From Neomonachus schauinslandi (Eukaryota; Chordata; Mammalia; Carnivora; Phocidae): DNA of 64,000 nt. Numbering within the stretch: the stretch's first letter is position 1; each line of letters starts with the position of its first letter. The position numbers and the translations under genes were made by a program. Where the stretch lies: the NCBI RefSeq assembly GCF_002201575.2, contig NC_058405.1, positions 78,154,070-78,218,069 of the forward strand, in the 5' to 3' direction. The notes under the pieces are model-generated. The model did no database searches and was not told the origin of the DNA. It worked only from the letters and a program-made list of their open reading frames with translations. Below are positions 45,481 to 57,929 of this stretch, piece by piece.

Positions 45481-45939
45481 GTACCTACAGAGACCAGGCA
45501 GGAAATATAAATAACTACACCAGGCTGGACTCAAGGGAGCAGCGGAGACGGCAGGGAAGTGGAGAGCTCATACTTCACTCTCAACTCAAGCCAGTTGTTA
45601 TCTTGCAACAATGAGGGCCCGGTGATTCCAAATCTTAAGGTTTTTCCAAAAGAAGTCGGAAAGGTGGATTTTTTAAATAAGCAGTTAATAACGACTAATT
45701 CAACTGTTTTTAAGTCATGCAGGTTAACCCAATACGGAACAAACAAACTACACCTGAAAGCCAAATGTGGTTTAAAATTAATAGTTGAACTTGTAGGTCT
45801 AGAATAATATGGTAAATTAGTTGCTCATGGGCCACATTTGGAAGCCTTACTGGAAGCTCAAATAAAATATTCAAAAGCCGCCATAATCTTCCCTGAACCA
45901 GCTTCTCTTATTGGTCTGCAGATCAAATATTGCCAAGTC
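45481..45939. other. unassigned insert between L2 pieces
   Basis: This separates two L2 segments that would otherwise be consecutive, so it may be an unrecognised old element. The right part 'catgggccacatttggaag' has the look of a DNA-transposon remnant, but I cannot name it. Confidence 0.35.
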
Positions 45940-46285
45940 CATTCTCCCAAGTGCCCAGGTTTTGAAACCTCTGCATCATCTTCAACTTTTTCTTCACTTT
46001 CCTCTCAACTGACCAGCTCTGCTATATCATCTTTGCAATGAGTCTTGAATCTATATCCCCATTTGTATTCTCACTGTCACCATTCATTCTTTACTGCAAT
46101 GTTGTTATCGACTTCCTGGTGTCCCCACCTTCTGTTTCTCCCCATTTTAATCCATCTACACACTACTGACAGAGTAATTTTCCTAAAATACTCCTTTTCA
46201 TGTAACTCCCCTACTCAAAAGCTTCGCAGCCTCCTGTAACCTCTGCAGATTAGTACATCCTTTTCAACCTGATATGCGTGAACCG
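45940..46285 (+). mobile_element. L2 continuation (sense)
   Basis: 'atcatcttcaactttttcttcactttcctctcaac', 'tactgcaatgttgttatcgacttcctggtgtccccacc' and 'gacagagtaattttcctaaaata…actcccctactcaaaagcttcgcagcctcc' continue the L2 order. Confidence 0.65.
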
Positions 46286-46289
46286 TCAT

Positions 46290-46750
46290 CATCTAGGACA
46301 GATACTGCCAGTTGTCCTTGAATATCCATTCTCTCCTCCTTCTATGGCGATAGAACCCCCGGTGTTTTGCTGGGAATGTAGACACCTAAAATAAAGAGTG
46401 TATTTCACGGGACCCCTTGCAGCTAGGAGAGGCCATGTGACTAAGTTCTAGGCAATGGAATGAACATAAAGTCCTATGCGGTAGTTTCTGGGAACCCTCT
46501 CTAAAAGATAGGCCACATATGCCCTCTACCACCTGCTTCCTTGTCCCTGCATTCATCCTGATGTCTACAATATAATGCTGCAATCTTGGACCGTCAGCTA
46601 AAGGCCCACTCTGTGGAGTAACAAAGAAACATGGGCACCATACCAGCCCTGGGGACTGCTGGACTTTGCATATTTATATCTTGCTAAGCCATTGTTACTT
46701 TTGGTTCCCTGCCACTCTCCACTAAGTCTAATTCTCACTAATAGAGATCT
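46290..46750. repeat. interspersed-repeat-like block, family not named
   Basis: 'cagctaggagaggccatgtgactaagttctaggcaatggaatgaa' and the following words are typical of an old mammalian repeat (LTR or DNA transposon class). I cannot assign it securely. Confidence 0.3.
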
Positions 46751-46754
46751 CACC

Positions 46755-47010
46755 TAACATGCCCCTTCTCGCTCCCCTAACCATAACCTATCCGTTATTC
46801 AAACCCAGCTATATGTTGTCCCCACATACGTACCTACTTCCCTTTCCTCATGCTATACCAGATTGCTTTTCTCTTATTGAAGTTCTATCCCTCTCAAGAC
46901 CCACCTCGCATCTCATCTTTCACTTCCATAAAATCATTTTTCATCCCCCAATGGCACATGACTTCTCTCTCTGAATCCTGTCAGCATCGTACTTATTCCT
47001 TTCATATTAT
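46755..47010 (+). mobile_element. L2 fragment (sense)
   Basis: 'ttcctcatgctataccagattgcttt…ttgaagttctatccctctcaagacccacctcgcatctcatc' fits the L2 3' region, with moderate divergence. Confidence 0.45.
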
Positions 47011-48486
47011 ATTTGTTGCAACACGTGCACACACACGGCTTACCCTGTGCAGGTGGAACAGTGAGTCCATGTTGCAATATGTTTAGTTGAATTGAAAGAT
47101 CACCCACAAGAGAACAAGTGGCTAAGGAGTGCATGCAGAAGTGTCTCCTCACGGGCCTTAAGATGATGCGACAGAGGGGTTCTGTGGGTAGGCTCTGTGT
47201 ACATGTGAGTTGGAGTTGGTGTTTGATGCACCAGCTGGAAAAAACATTTCCACAACTCTTCTTAGAGCCATGTTACCCCAAATCTAAGGACCAAGCAATG
47301 GCATCAAATCACACTTTCCATGGCTTCCCCCTCTGCCTTGCTCCTTCCCTACCAACCCCTGGTCAGGGATAGCCCTGGATGAAACACTTGATTAGTGGGC
47401 TATTTGACTTTATATCTGATCAGAAGCACATTTGAAAACTTCCGGCTCGGTCGTAGTCTCTACTGCACCTAAATTCCACAAACCCTTCTAGATTTTTCTT
47501 TTGGAACCTGCCTCTGAATGACAATAAGAATAGCTTGGCTTGGCAGAGGGTCCTGGTTAGGATTACATGACATATGGCCCTGTTGGATGCAAGCCACACT
47601 GTCAGATTATCCAGAGGGCTAGTCTTTGTGCCTGTTAGCTGCTTACCTGAAAACCCCCATTCCCCCTTCTCACTAGATACCTCTGACAAGAGATGGCATT
47701 TGAATATAAACAACAAAGAGAAGAGTTGGGAAAGAAGACAGAAATATCCTCTTTCTCCAGGCCCCAGGCTACTCTGAGACTGAGCCTGCCAGGGAGTCAG
47801 ATGCTCACTTCCGAGTGAACCTGCCCTCACTTCTCTCCCGGTGACATATGTTCTCTCAGGAGCCGCTCAGCTCTTCAGCAGGCTGGGCAGGAAGTTTGCA
47901 CCACCTCCGAAAGGAGAGGCGCCTGTGCCCCGGCCTCTGTCCTCCCAACTGCACATTTTAGATTTCCTAAGCACAGTGTAGTGCTGAGGGGTGACCACAG
48001 ACAGGAAGAAAGGAGACCGTGTCCACCTCCCAGGCTGGACGTGAGACATCCCAGCACACTGAGGGTGTGCTGAGCAGGGAAGAAGGAACAGGGCACAGGA
48101 AGGGGAGAATGGTGAAGAGCTGGTCTCCAAAGTTAAAAACAAGCTTCCCCCTAAGGTGCTGAAGGTCGACCAGGCCACGGTTCTCTCACTCCTCAAAACA
48201 AACCTCTGATCCTGGCCGTGGATTCCGCTGTCACTGCAAACACAGAGCATTTTTCCAGGCACTTTCAAAGGGATTAATGCAGACCTTGGGTTTGTTGTTT
48301 CTTAACCAGTCCTTTGCTTTTATTATTTTTTTCTGTTTTTCTTTTTATGTGCTACTTTAAACTTCTCCCTTATGTTTATTAACTGATCTCATCTTTTACT
48401 TCTTTCTTTCTTTTTTTAGTGGGAACAAGAAGTGACTGCTTAAAGTGTCAGATGCCATAGGATGGTGCCTCTAAAATGTCATAGAC
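47011..48486. other. single-copy sequence
   Basis: About 1.5 kb with no nameable repeat. Minus-strand frames of 133-136 codons (47420-47830, 47867-48268) have no recognisable domain. Confidence 0.45.
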
Positions 48487-48709
48487 CTGGGGTCAGCCAA
48501 CTTTTTCTGCAAAGGGCCATAGAGTGAGTGTGCTGAGATTTTGCAGGCCAGGTGGTCTGTGTCAAAACTACTTGCTGTCACTCTTGTCGTGTAAAGGCAG
48601 CCTCAGACAGTACAGACACAAATGGGCATGTTTGTTTGCCAGTAAAACTTTATTTACAAAAACAGCAAGCAGATTTGATCTGTGGGCTGTAGTTTGCCGG
48701 CTCCGGCCT
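48487..48709 (+). mobile_element. MER5A (hAT-Charlie MITE)
   Basis: It starts CTGGGGTCAGCCAACTTTTTC, runs through TGCAAAGGGCCATAGAG, TTTTGCAGGCCAGGTGG and AAAACTTTATTTACAAAAAC, and ends GGCTGTAGTTTGCCGGC. Both termini and the body match MER5A, a non-autonomous DNA transposon with no coding capacity. Confidence 0.88.
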
Positions 48710-49324
48710 TAAATCAGAGCTGATCCAGATATGGAGAACCCAAGAAAAGAGCCAAGTGGGGCAACTAATCTCATCAGCCTTCCAATAAGTGCACATTCCT
48801 ACTCCCAACCCGCTAAGACTTAGAGAACCTCTTTGCTCACATCTGATGCTCTTAGGAACCACATTTTCTGGTCCTCAAAGATCCCCCAGAACCTGATGAG
48901 TCACACCACAGCCTGAACCCTTTCTTTGTCATCTGTGATCAGCACCGACCCCGCATGTGGCCTGGCTGTCCCCTCCACCCAGGGCCCAGCCACAGCTTTC
49001 ATTTCTGAACCAAGTACTAATGGGAGCATAAAAGGACACAGCCACAAAAAATTTACCTGTGGTGTCACTAAAGAATTCACAAAGGTGACATATGAGCTGG
49101 GGCTTTGCCAGACAAGGAGGGAAAAAAAGTACATTCCAGGTAGAGGGAAGAAATTACTGAAGAGAAAACCGGTACCATAAGATTTTAATTTTAGAAAGAT
49201 AAATGGCTTCAATATGGCAGGAGAGAAGAGGGTAGGGTCAGAGCAAGGAGACAAAACAATGAGCTGTTACAGGAGCCCAGGCAAATTAGGACAAAGATCC
49301 CAATGGGCAGGGCAGAAGAGTCAG
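48710..49324. other. single-copy sequence
   Basis: No gene or repeat recognised. Confidence 0.45.
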
Positions 49325-49693
49325 TGCTATGGACTGAATGAAAGTTTGTGTCTTCCCAAAATCCATACGTTGAATTTAACCCCCAGTGTGATGGTGTTTG
49401 GAGACAGGGTCTCTGGGGGGTGTCGGTCATGAGGTGGAGCCCTCGTGATGGGATTAGTGCCCATACAGGAAGAGACGCTACAGAGCTTGCTTCCTCTCTG
49501 CCCCTCCCTGTGAGCATCGGGCTGGAAGTCGATAGGTCGGCAGTCTGCAAACCAGGGAGAGGACTCTTAGCAGACACCGATCTGCCAGCACCTTGACCTT
49601 GGACTTTCCAGACTTCAAAAATATGAGAAATAAATGTCTGTTGTTTAAGCCACCCAGTCTACGGTGTTTTGTTGTAGCGCCCAAACTAAGACA
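49325..49693 (+). mobile_element. MLT1A-like solo LTR
   Basis: TGCTATGGACTGAATGAAAG…CCCAAAATCCATACGTTGAA…GTGATGGTGTTTGGAGACAG…GATGGGATTAGTGCCCATAC…AGAAATAAATGTCTGTTGTT…CACCCAGTCTACGGTGTTTT…TAAGACA. It is 369 bp with TG…CA ends, close to the usual family length. The 5-bp flanks GTCAG and GTTGG agree in 3 of 5. It is non-coding. Confidence 0.85.
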
Positions 49694-50699
49694 GTTGGGA
49701 AGTCATCAGATATGAACAGTGTCTACTATAATATTAAAAGAATGGAGTGATCAGTGGGAGAGAGGATAAGAGTTGGTTGGGGTTAAAGACAGATTAGCCA
49801 GAGGGTTAGGTAGCACTTAGGTTAAGATTAAAATTAAGGTTTGGCCTAGAATTAAGGCTATCACTGGTTTACCTCCCATTTGAAAACATGATTCAAAAGA
49901 TTCTTGTAATCTTTATCATAATTCACCAATTCTAAGACATTATTTTTCACATTTTACACGTGTATTTTTACACATTTATTTTTCACATCTCTACATTTAG
50001 GAGATGTACAAATATTCGTGTGTGTCTTCATTTAATTGGCAATGGATTTATTTCATAGCAATAGCAGTACATTAAATGGTGGATCTTCCAATCAACAGCA
50101 TGTGTTCAAAACACAATAGAAAATTAAATTATTCATGGTAGTTCAGAGGCAGCAAAACCATCCCTGGGATATATTGTTTGCTGATCATATTTTTAAATCT
50201 AACATCTTAAGCTTTTAGAGACTGTGAAGTACTTTCTGGAAGAAAAGCTAATCAAGCTCAATTATGTATTCAGTGCACTGTGCTTTCCAAAGGAACCGCA
50301 GAGGGTTAGGTAGCTAACTTGGTGGTGTTCAGGCAGCAGCGTGTAAGAACACATACAAAGAATAAAAAGTGAGACGGCTTCTGCAAACACTGAGAATGGC
50401 ATTCTTCAAAATAAAGGTAAGAAATAAAACAGAAAATTCTACAGCAAGAGGTGTGGAAGTTTAATTCAGGAATTTAGCAAACAGGTGAATTCAGCAAACA
50501 AAATAGCTATTTTTAAAACAACTTGTGACTCATTACCAACCTACTCTACGATTTGAGTTCATTCAAATAGGTCTTTCGTTGTGGTTCAAACCGGACTGTG
50601 TGAGTTATGTAATAAACAGAGTGTCATGTGAACATGTTAATGGCCTGAATCTGCAAACGGGCTAGAAATTTTAAAAGGTGCCTAAGCACAAGACAGTAA
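49694..50699. other. AT-rich single-copy sequence
   Basis: Low-complexity TTTTTCACA-type words at 49940-49990. Nothing else recognised. Confidence 0.45.
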
Positions 50700-51105
50700 A
50701 ATCTCTCCAAGCAGGAATTCTGTGTTCCTGTTCCCTAGCCACACATCTAGATGAATGCAACCACCTCCTGATGGGATTCCCTGACTCTGATCCTGTCTGC
50801 TCCAAACTGCTTCTTATCTCTGCCATGCAGGTTCTTCTGAAGTACCATTTTCACATCTCTGTTGTACTCCAGAACCCCTAATGGCTCCCCAGTGCCTCTC
50901 AAACGTTGTCCAAACATTTGCGCCTGACTTTTTAAGGCCCCTGATCGAGTGTAAATAACTGCCCCTGGTTCCCACTGTTCCTCTCCTTGTGTCCCCTGCT
51001 AACAGAAGCTGAATTCAGTCCATCCTCTGAGCCTTTTCAAAGATAATATTCTCCCAAACTGGAATGCCCCTTCAAACTCCCCTCCTTCATAGAGGCTTCC
51101 TCAGC
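50700..51105 (+). mobile_element. L2 3' region (sense)
   Basis: 'ctctgatcctgtctgctcc', 'ccctaatggctccccagtgcctctc', 'ttaaggcccctgatcgagtg' and 'ggaatgccccttcaaactcccc…cttcatagaggcttcc' are L2 words in order. Confidence 0.65.
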
Positions 51106-51949
51106 TGCAGTCAACAGCCCAGTCAAGGTGCCTGCCATACCCGGAGCTCCCCTGGGACAGAAGACTCTGATCCCAATCCTGGTGACACAGCCATCCCCAG
51201 GACTCTGCAGAGGTAGCCATTTTCTGTGTGACTAAGATCCTTGGCCCTAGTCGATGGGATTCGTCTGGGCTCCTAATGTAGTGTGGACAGCCAATGGGCC
51301 GGCCAGTGGCAGGTGAGTTTGCCAGGTGCAAAAGCTCTGCTGAAATAAGGATGCCGAGGTACAGGCAGACCAAGGAGATCCCTCCTCCTGGAAATCCGAA
51401 CAGCAGATAAAGATAGAGAGAGAGCTTGGAAGCACAGGAGTGAACACATCAAGTGGTCCAGTTACAGTAACAGTAGAGCCTTAGAGAAGGAGCCCAAATA
51501 TTCACCGCCGCCAGGCCACAAGCTTGCCCTGTTGCAAGAGCAGCTGTGGGTCCCAGACAACTCTCCGAGGCCCATTTCAAGGGGCAGATCTAACTCAATT
51601 TCTGTCTGCCCTAAGAACACTGTCCACAGACCTCATCCAGGATTCTTGTGAAGTCCAAACGGCTGCCAGAGATTGCCGGTGCCCACACGTAGCCATACAT
51701 ACTTAAAGAAACCTGAATAAGTGTGAAATCCAAAAACAAAAGAACCTAACACACACAGTGACCTCTACCAGGCCCTGTTCTCCAAACACCTGCAGCTTTT
51801 CTAGCCTGAACCATGCAATTTGGCACTCACTACGGAATGTCTCTCAAGGTTACTAATTTTGCATATGCATTAATTTTGCTTCCCGACAGATCATATACTT
51901 CCTCAGGACAGGGCTCCTGGCTCATGTTTCTTGTTTCTTTTTTATCTCT
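51106..51949. other. single-copy sequence
   Basis: Nothing recognised. Confidence 0.45.
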
Positions 51950-52130
51950 CATGTTCTGTATGACCTTGAAGAAGTAATTTAATCTCTCCAAGAATCAGTA
52001 TTCTCATTTTCAAGATTGGAATGACAATAGTACCTACTTTAAAGGTTAATTGTGAGGAATAAATGAGAACATGTCTATAAAGTGCTTGGCATAGTGACTG
52101 GCACACAATGAGTATCCCATTAAGTGTTGG
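51950..52130 (+). mobile_element. MIR
   Basis: 'ctgtatgaccttgaagaagtaatttaatctctcc…caagattggaatgacaatagtacctac…aaagtgcttggcatagtgactggcacacaatgagta' is MIR. Confidence 0.75.
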
Positions 52131-52488
52131 TGGAGGAAGTGATGGCAGTGGTGGTAATGCTAGCGATGGTAGGCTAGTGGTCATGGTGGTGGTTGTAGTG
52201 GTAGTGATCGTGGTGGTAGTAGTGATGGTGGCGGTAGTCCTGATGGTGGTTGTGGTGGTAGTGGTGGTGATGGTGGTGATGGTGATGATGGTGATGGTGA
52301 TGGTGGTGATGGCAATGGTAATGACGGTAGTGATGTTGTTGGTAGAGGTGATGGGATGGTGGTGGTGGCTGTGNNNNNNNNNNTGGTGGTGGCTGTGATG
52401 GTGGTCATGATGGTGGTGGAGATGGTGGTGTTAGTGGTGGTGATGATGGTGGTGGAGATGGAGGTGGTGGTGCTGGTGATGAGGATGG
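52131..52488 (+). repeat. imperfect (GGT/GAT)n tandem tract
   Basis: About 360 bp of GGTGGTGAT/GGTGATGGT-like triplet variants directly after a MIR. The Val/Met-rich frame on + and the Pro/Ser-rich frame on - are repeat artefacts. It is interrupted by an assembly gap. Confidence 0.93.
52374..52383. other. assembly gap (10 N)
   Basis: Ten N inside the triplet tract. The flanks are near-identical (GGTGGTGGCTGTG before and after), so the true length is unknown. Confidence 0.99.
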
Positions 52489-52629
52489 ATAGAATACATC
52501 ATACAGTTCTAACCATATAGCAGATAATTTGGAGATGTTCACTAATATGTGGGTCATCTGGCAAACCATATACCACATGAATATAAAGGAGAATAAGAGA
52601 TAGAGATAAGCAGAAGTGAAAGCCAACAT

Positions 52630-52850
52630 CTGTGAAGCACTTGCTCAGATAGCAAGCATTGTGAAGGGTATATTAACTCACTTGTACTTCACAACAACTC
52701 ATTGGCAGAAATTCTAATTTAAAGATGAGAAAAATTAGGTCAAATAAATTAAATGACTTGCCCAATTTTGCAAAACTAAGTACGACACTGACTGGTTCAA
52801 GATCTGCGTGACTCCAAAAACCATACCTTTTCCACTATCCCATGCTACTA
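52630..52850 (-). mobile_element. MIR (antisense)
   Basis: 'tcacaacaactcattggcagaaattctaatttaaagatgagaaaaattaggtcaaataaattaaatgacttgcccaa…gttcaagatctgcgtgactcc' is antisense MIR. Confidence 0.7.
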
Positions 52851-53335
52851 GATGAGCCTTTAAGGAATTAATAGATAGAGAGAGGGGAAGCAATATTTTC
52901 CAATGTAGTAATGGTTCCAAAATACAGATTTTATATTTTCTTTAAAAAGGCCATCTTTATGCACACTGCATATACGATTTGCACCCCAATTTCCCCCCAT
53001 CAGACTCCGTTTTCCATATATACCTGATCAAGGTTTTCATAAGCATTTGAATAAAGTTAAATTACTCAATTTCAACTTTGACCTGAAAAAGAGGAAACAC
53101 GAAAGTGAGGTGTCAGGAAGTGGTGTTACTGTTGAGAGCGGGCAAGTGACCATTAGGATATACTTCAAGTAAAGATCTTTCCTGAAATGTCCTCAGAGAT
53201 TGGTTAATTCCATTCCTCAGAATTAAAATTTTAAAAGATCTTTCTGTCAGGGTCTGTCTTCCTGAGCTTTGTGTCTGATTCCCGTTCTGGTAATTCCCAA
53301 AGCTACTTTCTGGGCAATGGAGTTGAGGGAGGAGG
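52851..53335. other. single-copy sequence
   Basis: Nothing recognised. Confidence 0.45.
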
Positions 53336-53490
53336 CAAGTGATAACATTTATTGAGTGTCTACTACATGCAGGGACTTAATGGTCACTCACGTATTTCAA
53401 GTTTTCAGTGGTCCTAGGCTGAACCACATTTGATCAGGATGAGGACACGAGGCCCAGACTGTACCTGCTGTGATTTCTCAATGAGGAAAC
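53336..53490 (-). mobile_element. MIR/L2-type fragment (antisense)
   Basis: 'aacatttattgagtgtctactacatgcagggactt…caggatgaggacacgaggcccagactgtacctgc' resembles antisense MIR. It is short and diverged. Confidence 0.45.
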
Positions 53491-53629
53491 GCTCAGTAAG
53501 TAAGTGCTCCACTCCAGTGCTCTGCCCCATGCCTCTGGTGCTCCAGACAACACCGTTTTCCCCTCTGCCTCCCCTGCCCCCCCTCACCAGAGGCACTGGT
53601 TCCCAAGAGCAAAGGCCTGGTGGTCAAGA

Positions 53630-53790
53630 TGGCTCCAGCTGACTCAGATTCAAACCCACCTGTGCCACCTCTGGCTAGGGGACTTCCCGACACTTACCTA
53701 ATAATGTCTCTGAGTCTTGGTTTCCTCAATCTACTTGACAGAATTATTCTGAGTCCTGCACAGGACTATATAAGTATATATAAGACCATA
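53630..53790 (+). mobile_element. MIR fragment
   Basis: 'gactcagattcaaacccacctgtgccacctctgg' followed by 'gtctctgagtcttggtttcctcaatct' is diverged MIR. Confidence 0.5.
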
Positions 53791-54164
53791 GAAGAATATA
53801 TAAGTAAGTCTCGTGGAACGCAGTCCCGCACACACACAGTACCCCGCACAAAGCAGTTGCTTCCGCTCTCATTAGTTACACGGCTAGATGTACCCTGCGG
53901 GGCTCTACTCGTGATCTTTCTCCCTCTGATCCTTGGTGCTGACTCCTGACTAAAAGCTCCAGCAAAACCGCCATCGGAGTACCACAGCCCATTCTCTCCA
54001 TCGAGCACCCAAGCACTAAGGCTGTGAGAACGAGCTGGGAGGTGACGGCGAGAAGAAAATTAGATACAAGTTCATAAAGCTGATAGAGCAGCAAAAAGGC
54101 TAATGTAGTTTTGGGCTTTGTTCCCAATGGTTTCATCAGCAGAGAACAGAGGTGAGAGTCCCTC
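53791..54164. other. single-copy sequence
   Basis: Nothing recognised. Confidence 0.4.
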
Positions 54165-54480
54165 TCTAATAGCCTTTCTCAAACCCCACTTGGAAAATTA
54201 CATTAAATTCCAGGCACTTCAATACCATAAAGACATACAAAAGCTGAGGGGAGTTCAGAGAAGAGTAATAAAAATGATGGGGAGGTTGGGAGATTTGATT
54301 TACTGGGAAAGATTAAAATAACTAACTATGTACTGCACGTCTGGGTGGTGACTGGTGAGGAGCAAAGGAGAAAACATAGCAGCCTATAAATAATGGAAAC
54401 ATGTAAACACCCGCGGGAAGTTATTTCTCATGGTACGAGGAGGCACAACCCCAAGTAATGAGGGGAAGATGAAGGAAAGG
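54165..54480 (-). mobile_element. CR1/L3-like LINE fragment
   Basis: 'gcacttcaataccataaagacatac', 'gggagttcagagaagagtaataaaaatgatgggg' and 'gaggaggcacaaccccaag' follow the antisense pattern of CR1/L3 LINE 3' regions ('gagggtccagagaagggcaaccaggatggt'). It is old and approximate. Confidence 0.45.
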
Positions 54481-55579
54481 ACAATTTATGAAGAATGCTG
54501 GGAAAGTTGTGTTGGGTTTTCTGAAGACAGAGAGAGAGAGAGAAATTAAAGATACCAAGGAGTAATGTTCAAATTCAGCAGGAGGATATCCCATTTTTCT
54601 AAATTGTGTTGATTTCCGGTCTACCCTGAACATCTACTACCCAGATGTCCATAAACGGATCATCATTCCCCACTCCCACCAGCCAGGAAGCTCGGTGAAA
54701 GTGAAAATCAGTTTTGCTCACTGGTGACTTCCCAGCACCCAACGCAGTGACTTGCCTTATGGTCATTGTCCCACGAACATTGGCCAAATGCAAGACTAAA
54801 TAAATGACCAGGCTGCAAAGAAATAGATTGAAATAAAGCCTTTATTACCAAAAATGATATGTAATAATGGTGAATTGAAAGCACCAAAGATCTAGCAGGG
54901 TCACTGTTACGGACAGTAGGATATGGAATTTTAGTGTTAGAAGAGCCTTTCTATTAAAAGTCTTATATTTCAATGATTCTCAATTTTTTTTCTGAACCAG
55001 TTCATGTGTGCACTTAGGGATTTTTTTAATATATATTTTTATTTATCATTATTTTATTTACACCTAGGATTTTATGCACAGTCTCCAGCACACTAATATA
55101 TTTCCACCCCTTTCCTTCCACCGTAAAAAATGCTTATTGGAATGCAACTCAATGAGAGTGACACTGTCACATGGGTAACCTTGAAGCCACTCTAATCTAT
55201 TAAAAACAAAAAAGTAAATAATTCACGAACTGTTTTTAGGAACCCTCCCCTGATGACCCTTGTGTGTACTTATTCACAGTCTGCCTCCTCTAGTGGACTT
55301 CAGCCTCCATGTGGGCAGGGGCTGCCCCAGCTCTGACACAAATCCACACATTCCCAGGTGCAGGAGGACATTTTTTGAGTTACTGAATTTTGAATAATAA
55401 GATTACATGTTCCACTACTCACACCTGGTCTGTGTGTTGAGATGCAATAGACAAGACTGCTATTCCAGCTCACCACCGTGTTTGCAGATTAGGTAGAGTG
55501 ACTTGCCCCAAGTGACCCGATTCACAGCATAGCCAGAACTATAGGAATAGTTCTACTGTAGATTTACTGAGTTTACAGC
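54481..55579. other. single-copy sequence
   Basis: Contains a short (GA)n tract (54529-54541) and an AT-rich segment (55020-55070). No gene. Confidence 0.45.
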
Positions 55580-55700
55580 TGCCATCCGGTATGTTATGTT
55601 TTTCGCAAATGAGGAAACTGAGTCTTCAAGAAGTTAAATAACTGTGTAGATCAGGCAATGGAGCAGGGATTGAGACCACAAGGGCCACAGAGCCCAACTG
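55580..55700 (-). mobile_element. MIR fragment (antisense)
   Basis: 'tttttcgcaaatgaggaaactgagtcttcaagaagttaaataactgtg' is the antisense MIR core. Confidence 0.55.
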
Positions 55701-55999
55701 CCCACCTGCCCACCTGTTCCTCTTCTGCCTCCTGAGGATCCCTCCCCACACTCCAGATTTCTCTGCACCAGCTCATCAAGCAAAACTACAGAGCACCAGT
55801 TTGGGAAGATTTGTAGTGAACAGAGGATTCTATTTGTCAGTCGAGCCCTTGATGAGTCCAGACAGCCCTTGATGCATAAATTTGTTTCTGAAAAAGTCAA
55901 CCTCAAAACCTAACTTCCATCTATGGAATTCCAGTCCTCCCATTAACACCCACAATAAAATGGCAAATATATTCCAGGGAGAAAGTAAAGAGAGGGAGT
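55701..55999. other. single-copy sequence
   Basis: Nothing recognised. Confidence 0.4.
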
Positions 56000-57230
56000 C
56001 ATTTTTTCACTTGACTCAATAAACTTGCTGAATGCTTTGTAGGAATGGGGCATACAGAGGTAAGCCAGACTCAGGCTTGCCCTGGGAGCCCAGGATACAA
56101 AAACAAACGATTTCAATACAATATGCTGTGTGGTCAGGTGAAGGGAGAGGTGCTGTCTTGCCAGTAAAGACCCTGAAGGAGGTCATGTCTACAGTGAGTC
56201 TAAGAATGTGCCCAGCAGGGGAGCTCAGGCACTCCAGGGAGGAGGGAAGCATGAACAAAGACAGGGAATCAGGAAAGAGCATGGTGCACTTGGGGAACCA
56301 TGTCAGGGGCCCTGGGGCAGAGGGGGAAGGAAGAGCAAATGTTACCCTTGAGGAAGTGCAGGGCTCCCAGGTGATAGGAAGCTGGGAAGTTATACTGGAA
56401 TCTCTCCCGTAGGCCAAGGGGACCGTAGAAGTTCCTAAAATGAAGAGAGCAGTGCAGTGAAATGTAACTGAGTGTGCACAGCGCGGAACCCAAAATGTTC
56501 AGAACACAGTTTAACACTTTAGGTGACAAAATCAAGCCCAATCTGATCTTAAGGCCACAAAACCTGGCCTGCACTGGTCTGAAGCTATGTATAGACTTTA
56601 TTTATCCAATTAATGTGATGCATTTTTCTGAGCAGCAATATTAATGCTTTGGAACTTGAGGGGCTACCTCAGATCCTGCTGGGGATGTTACATAATATTT
56701 GGTATGTATAATGTAGTGCCTTTCTAAAATCTACATTCCAAAACCCAGCAGGCCCCAGGGGAGTGGGGAGGCAGACCTATACCATTCCAGCAGCTCTGTG
56801 AAGGATGGGGGAGAGGGACTGTGATTTGAGGTGGGGATTCCAGATCAGCTGTTGCAGTATGTTCAAATGAAGGGTGGGGGGGGACGTGGCGTGGTAGAAG
56901 GATAGAGGAAAAAGAAATGATTTTGAAAAATGATTTGGAGAGAAGTGAGCAGGATTTGGTGACTATGGGCAATAGGGTTAAGCTAGGGTGCAGACAAGGA
57001 CTCCAAGTCTTTCGCTGGGTGCCTATATGGATGGTGGTGTCACCTTAGAGATGGTGTTCACAGGAAGCAGGGCAGGATTAGGAGGAAGCATAACAGGTTA
57101 CACTTGAACACACGGAGTCTGAAGTACCAGTGAGACATCCAGATGGAGCCGTCTGACAGGGAGTTGGACACACAAGTCAGAAGGTCAGGGGACATGTTTG
57201 GCAATGCGTGGTGGTAAATTAAAATTTGAT
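56000..57230 (-). mobile_element. L2 fragment(s), antisense
   Basis: 56000-56400 reads like the L2 3' region ('gggagcccaggatacaaaaac…catgaacaaagacagggaatcagg'). 56930-57200 reads like L2 RT antisense ('gtgagcaggatttggtgactatgggcaa', 'ggactccaagtctttcgctgggtg', 'ccagtgagacatccagatgg'). The middle is weak, so these may be two pieces. Confidence 0.6.
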
Positions 57231-57699
57231 AGAGTGATCCCAAGCAGAGGCAATTCAGAATTATTTTCCACCTGGCAAGCAGAGAAAGGCAGAGAGCATC
57301 TGGCCAGGCTCTCCAGAAACTCCCTAAAGAAAGTTTGTCAGGTAGAGTTGAGGTAGGTGCAGGAAAGCAGAGAAGAGGCTCTCGAGTTGCCCTAATCGTC
57401 TGTTCCTCCTGCCTTCCTTGTGCTGGCTTGGTCACATGCAAAGCTGCTTGCTCCCGTTGGGCCCCATTAGCACCAAAACACCTCTCCCCATACAGCCTCA
57501 CTTACTCTCCAAAGGTGGTCACTATCCACATCCTCTTTTGTTAATTCCAGAGAGACGAGTTATCAGGCAAACAACATGGTAGCAATTCAAACACCATTTT
57601 ATGGCAATAAAATAGAAACACATCGTTGGCTTTCTCTTCTATTGTTATAGAGGTGGAAGAATGTGGGCTTGTGCATCTTCTGAAACTGGTGCAATAAAC
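57231..57699. other. single-copy sequence
   Basis: Nothing recognised. The 147-codon minus frame (57058-57501) starts in this stretch and runs into L2; it is not a gene. Confidence 0.4.
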
Positions 57700-57713
57700 A
57701 GTTACAGAATCTT

Positions 57714-57915
57714 TGGGGCCCCTGGGTGGCTCAGTCAAGCGTCTGCCTTCGGCTCAGGTCGTGATCCCGGGGTCCTGGGATGGAGCCCCGCGTCGGGCTC
57801 CCTGCTCAGCGGGAAGCCTGCTTCTCCCTCTCCCACTCCCCCTGCTTGTGTTCCTGCTCTCTCTCTCTGTGTGTCAAATAAATAAATAAAAATCTTTAAA
57901 AAAGTAAAAAAAAAA
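57714..57915 (+). mobile_element. CAN SINE
   Basis: Head GGGGCCCCTGGGTGGCTCAG with a 4-6-base deletion after CAGTC; near-consensus body GATCCCGGGGTCCTGGGATG; AAATAAATAAATAAAAATC tail. 14-bp TSD with one mismatch, AGTTACAGAAT(C/T)TT (57700-57713 and 57916-57929). Confidence 0.95.
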
Positions 57916-57929
57916 AGTTACAGAATTTT

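Noticed and set aside
52108..52629. Val-, Trp- and Pro-rich frames
   Set aside because: They translate a triplet repeat and an N gap.
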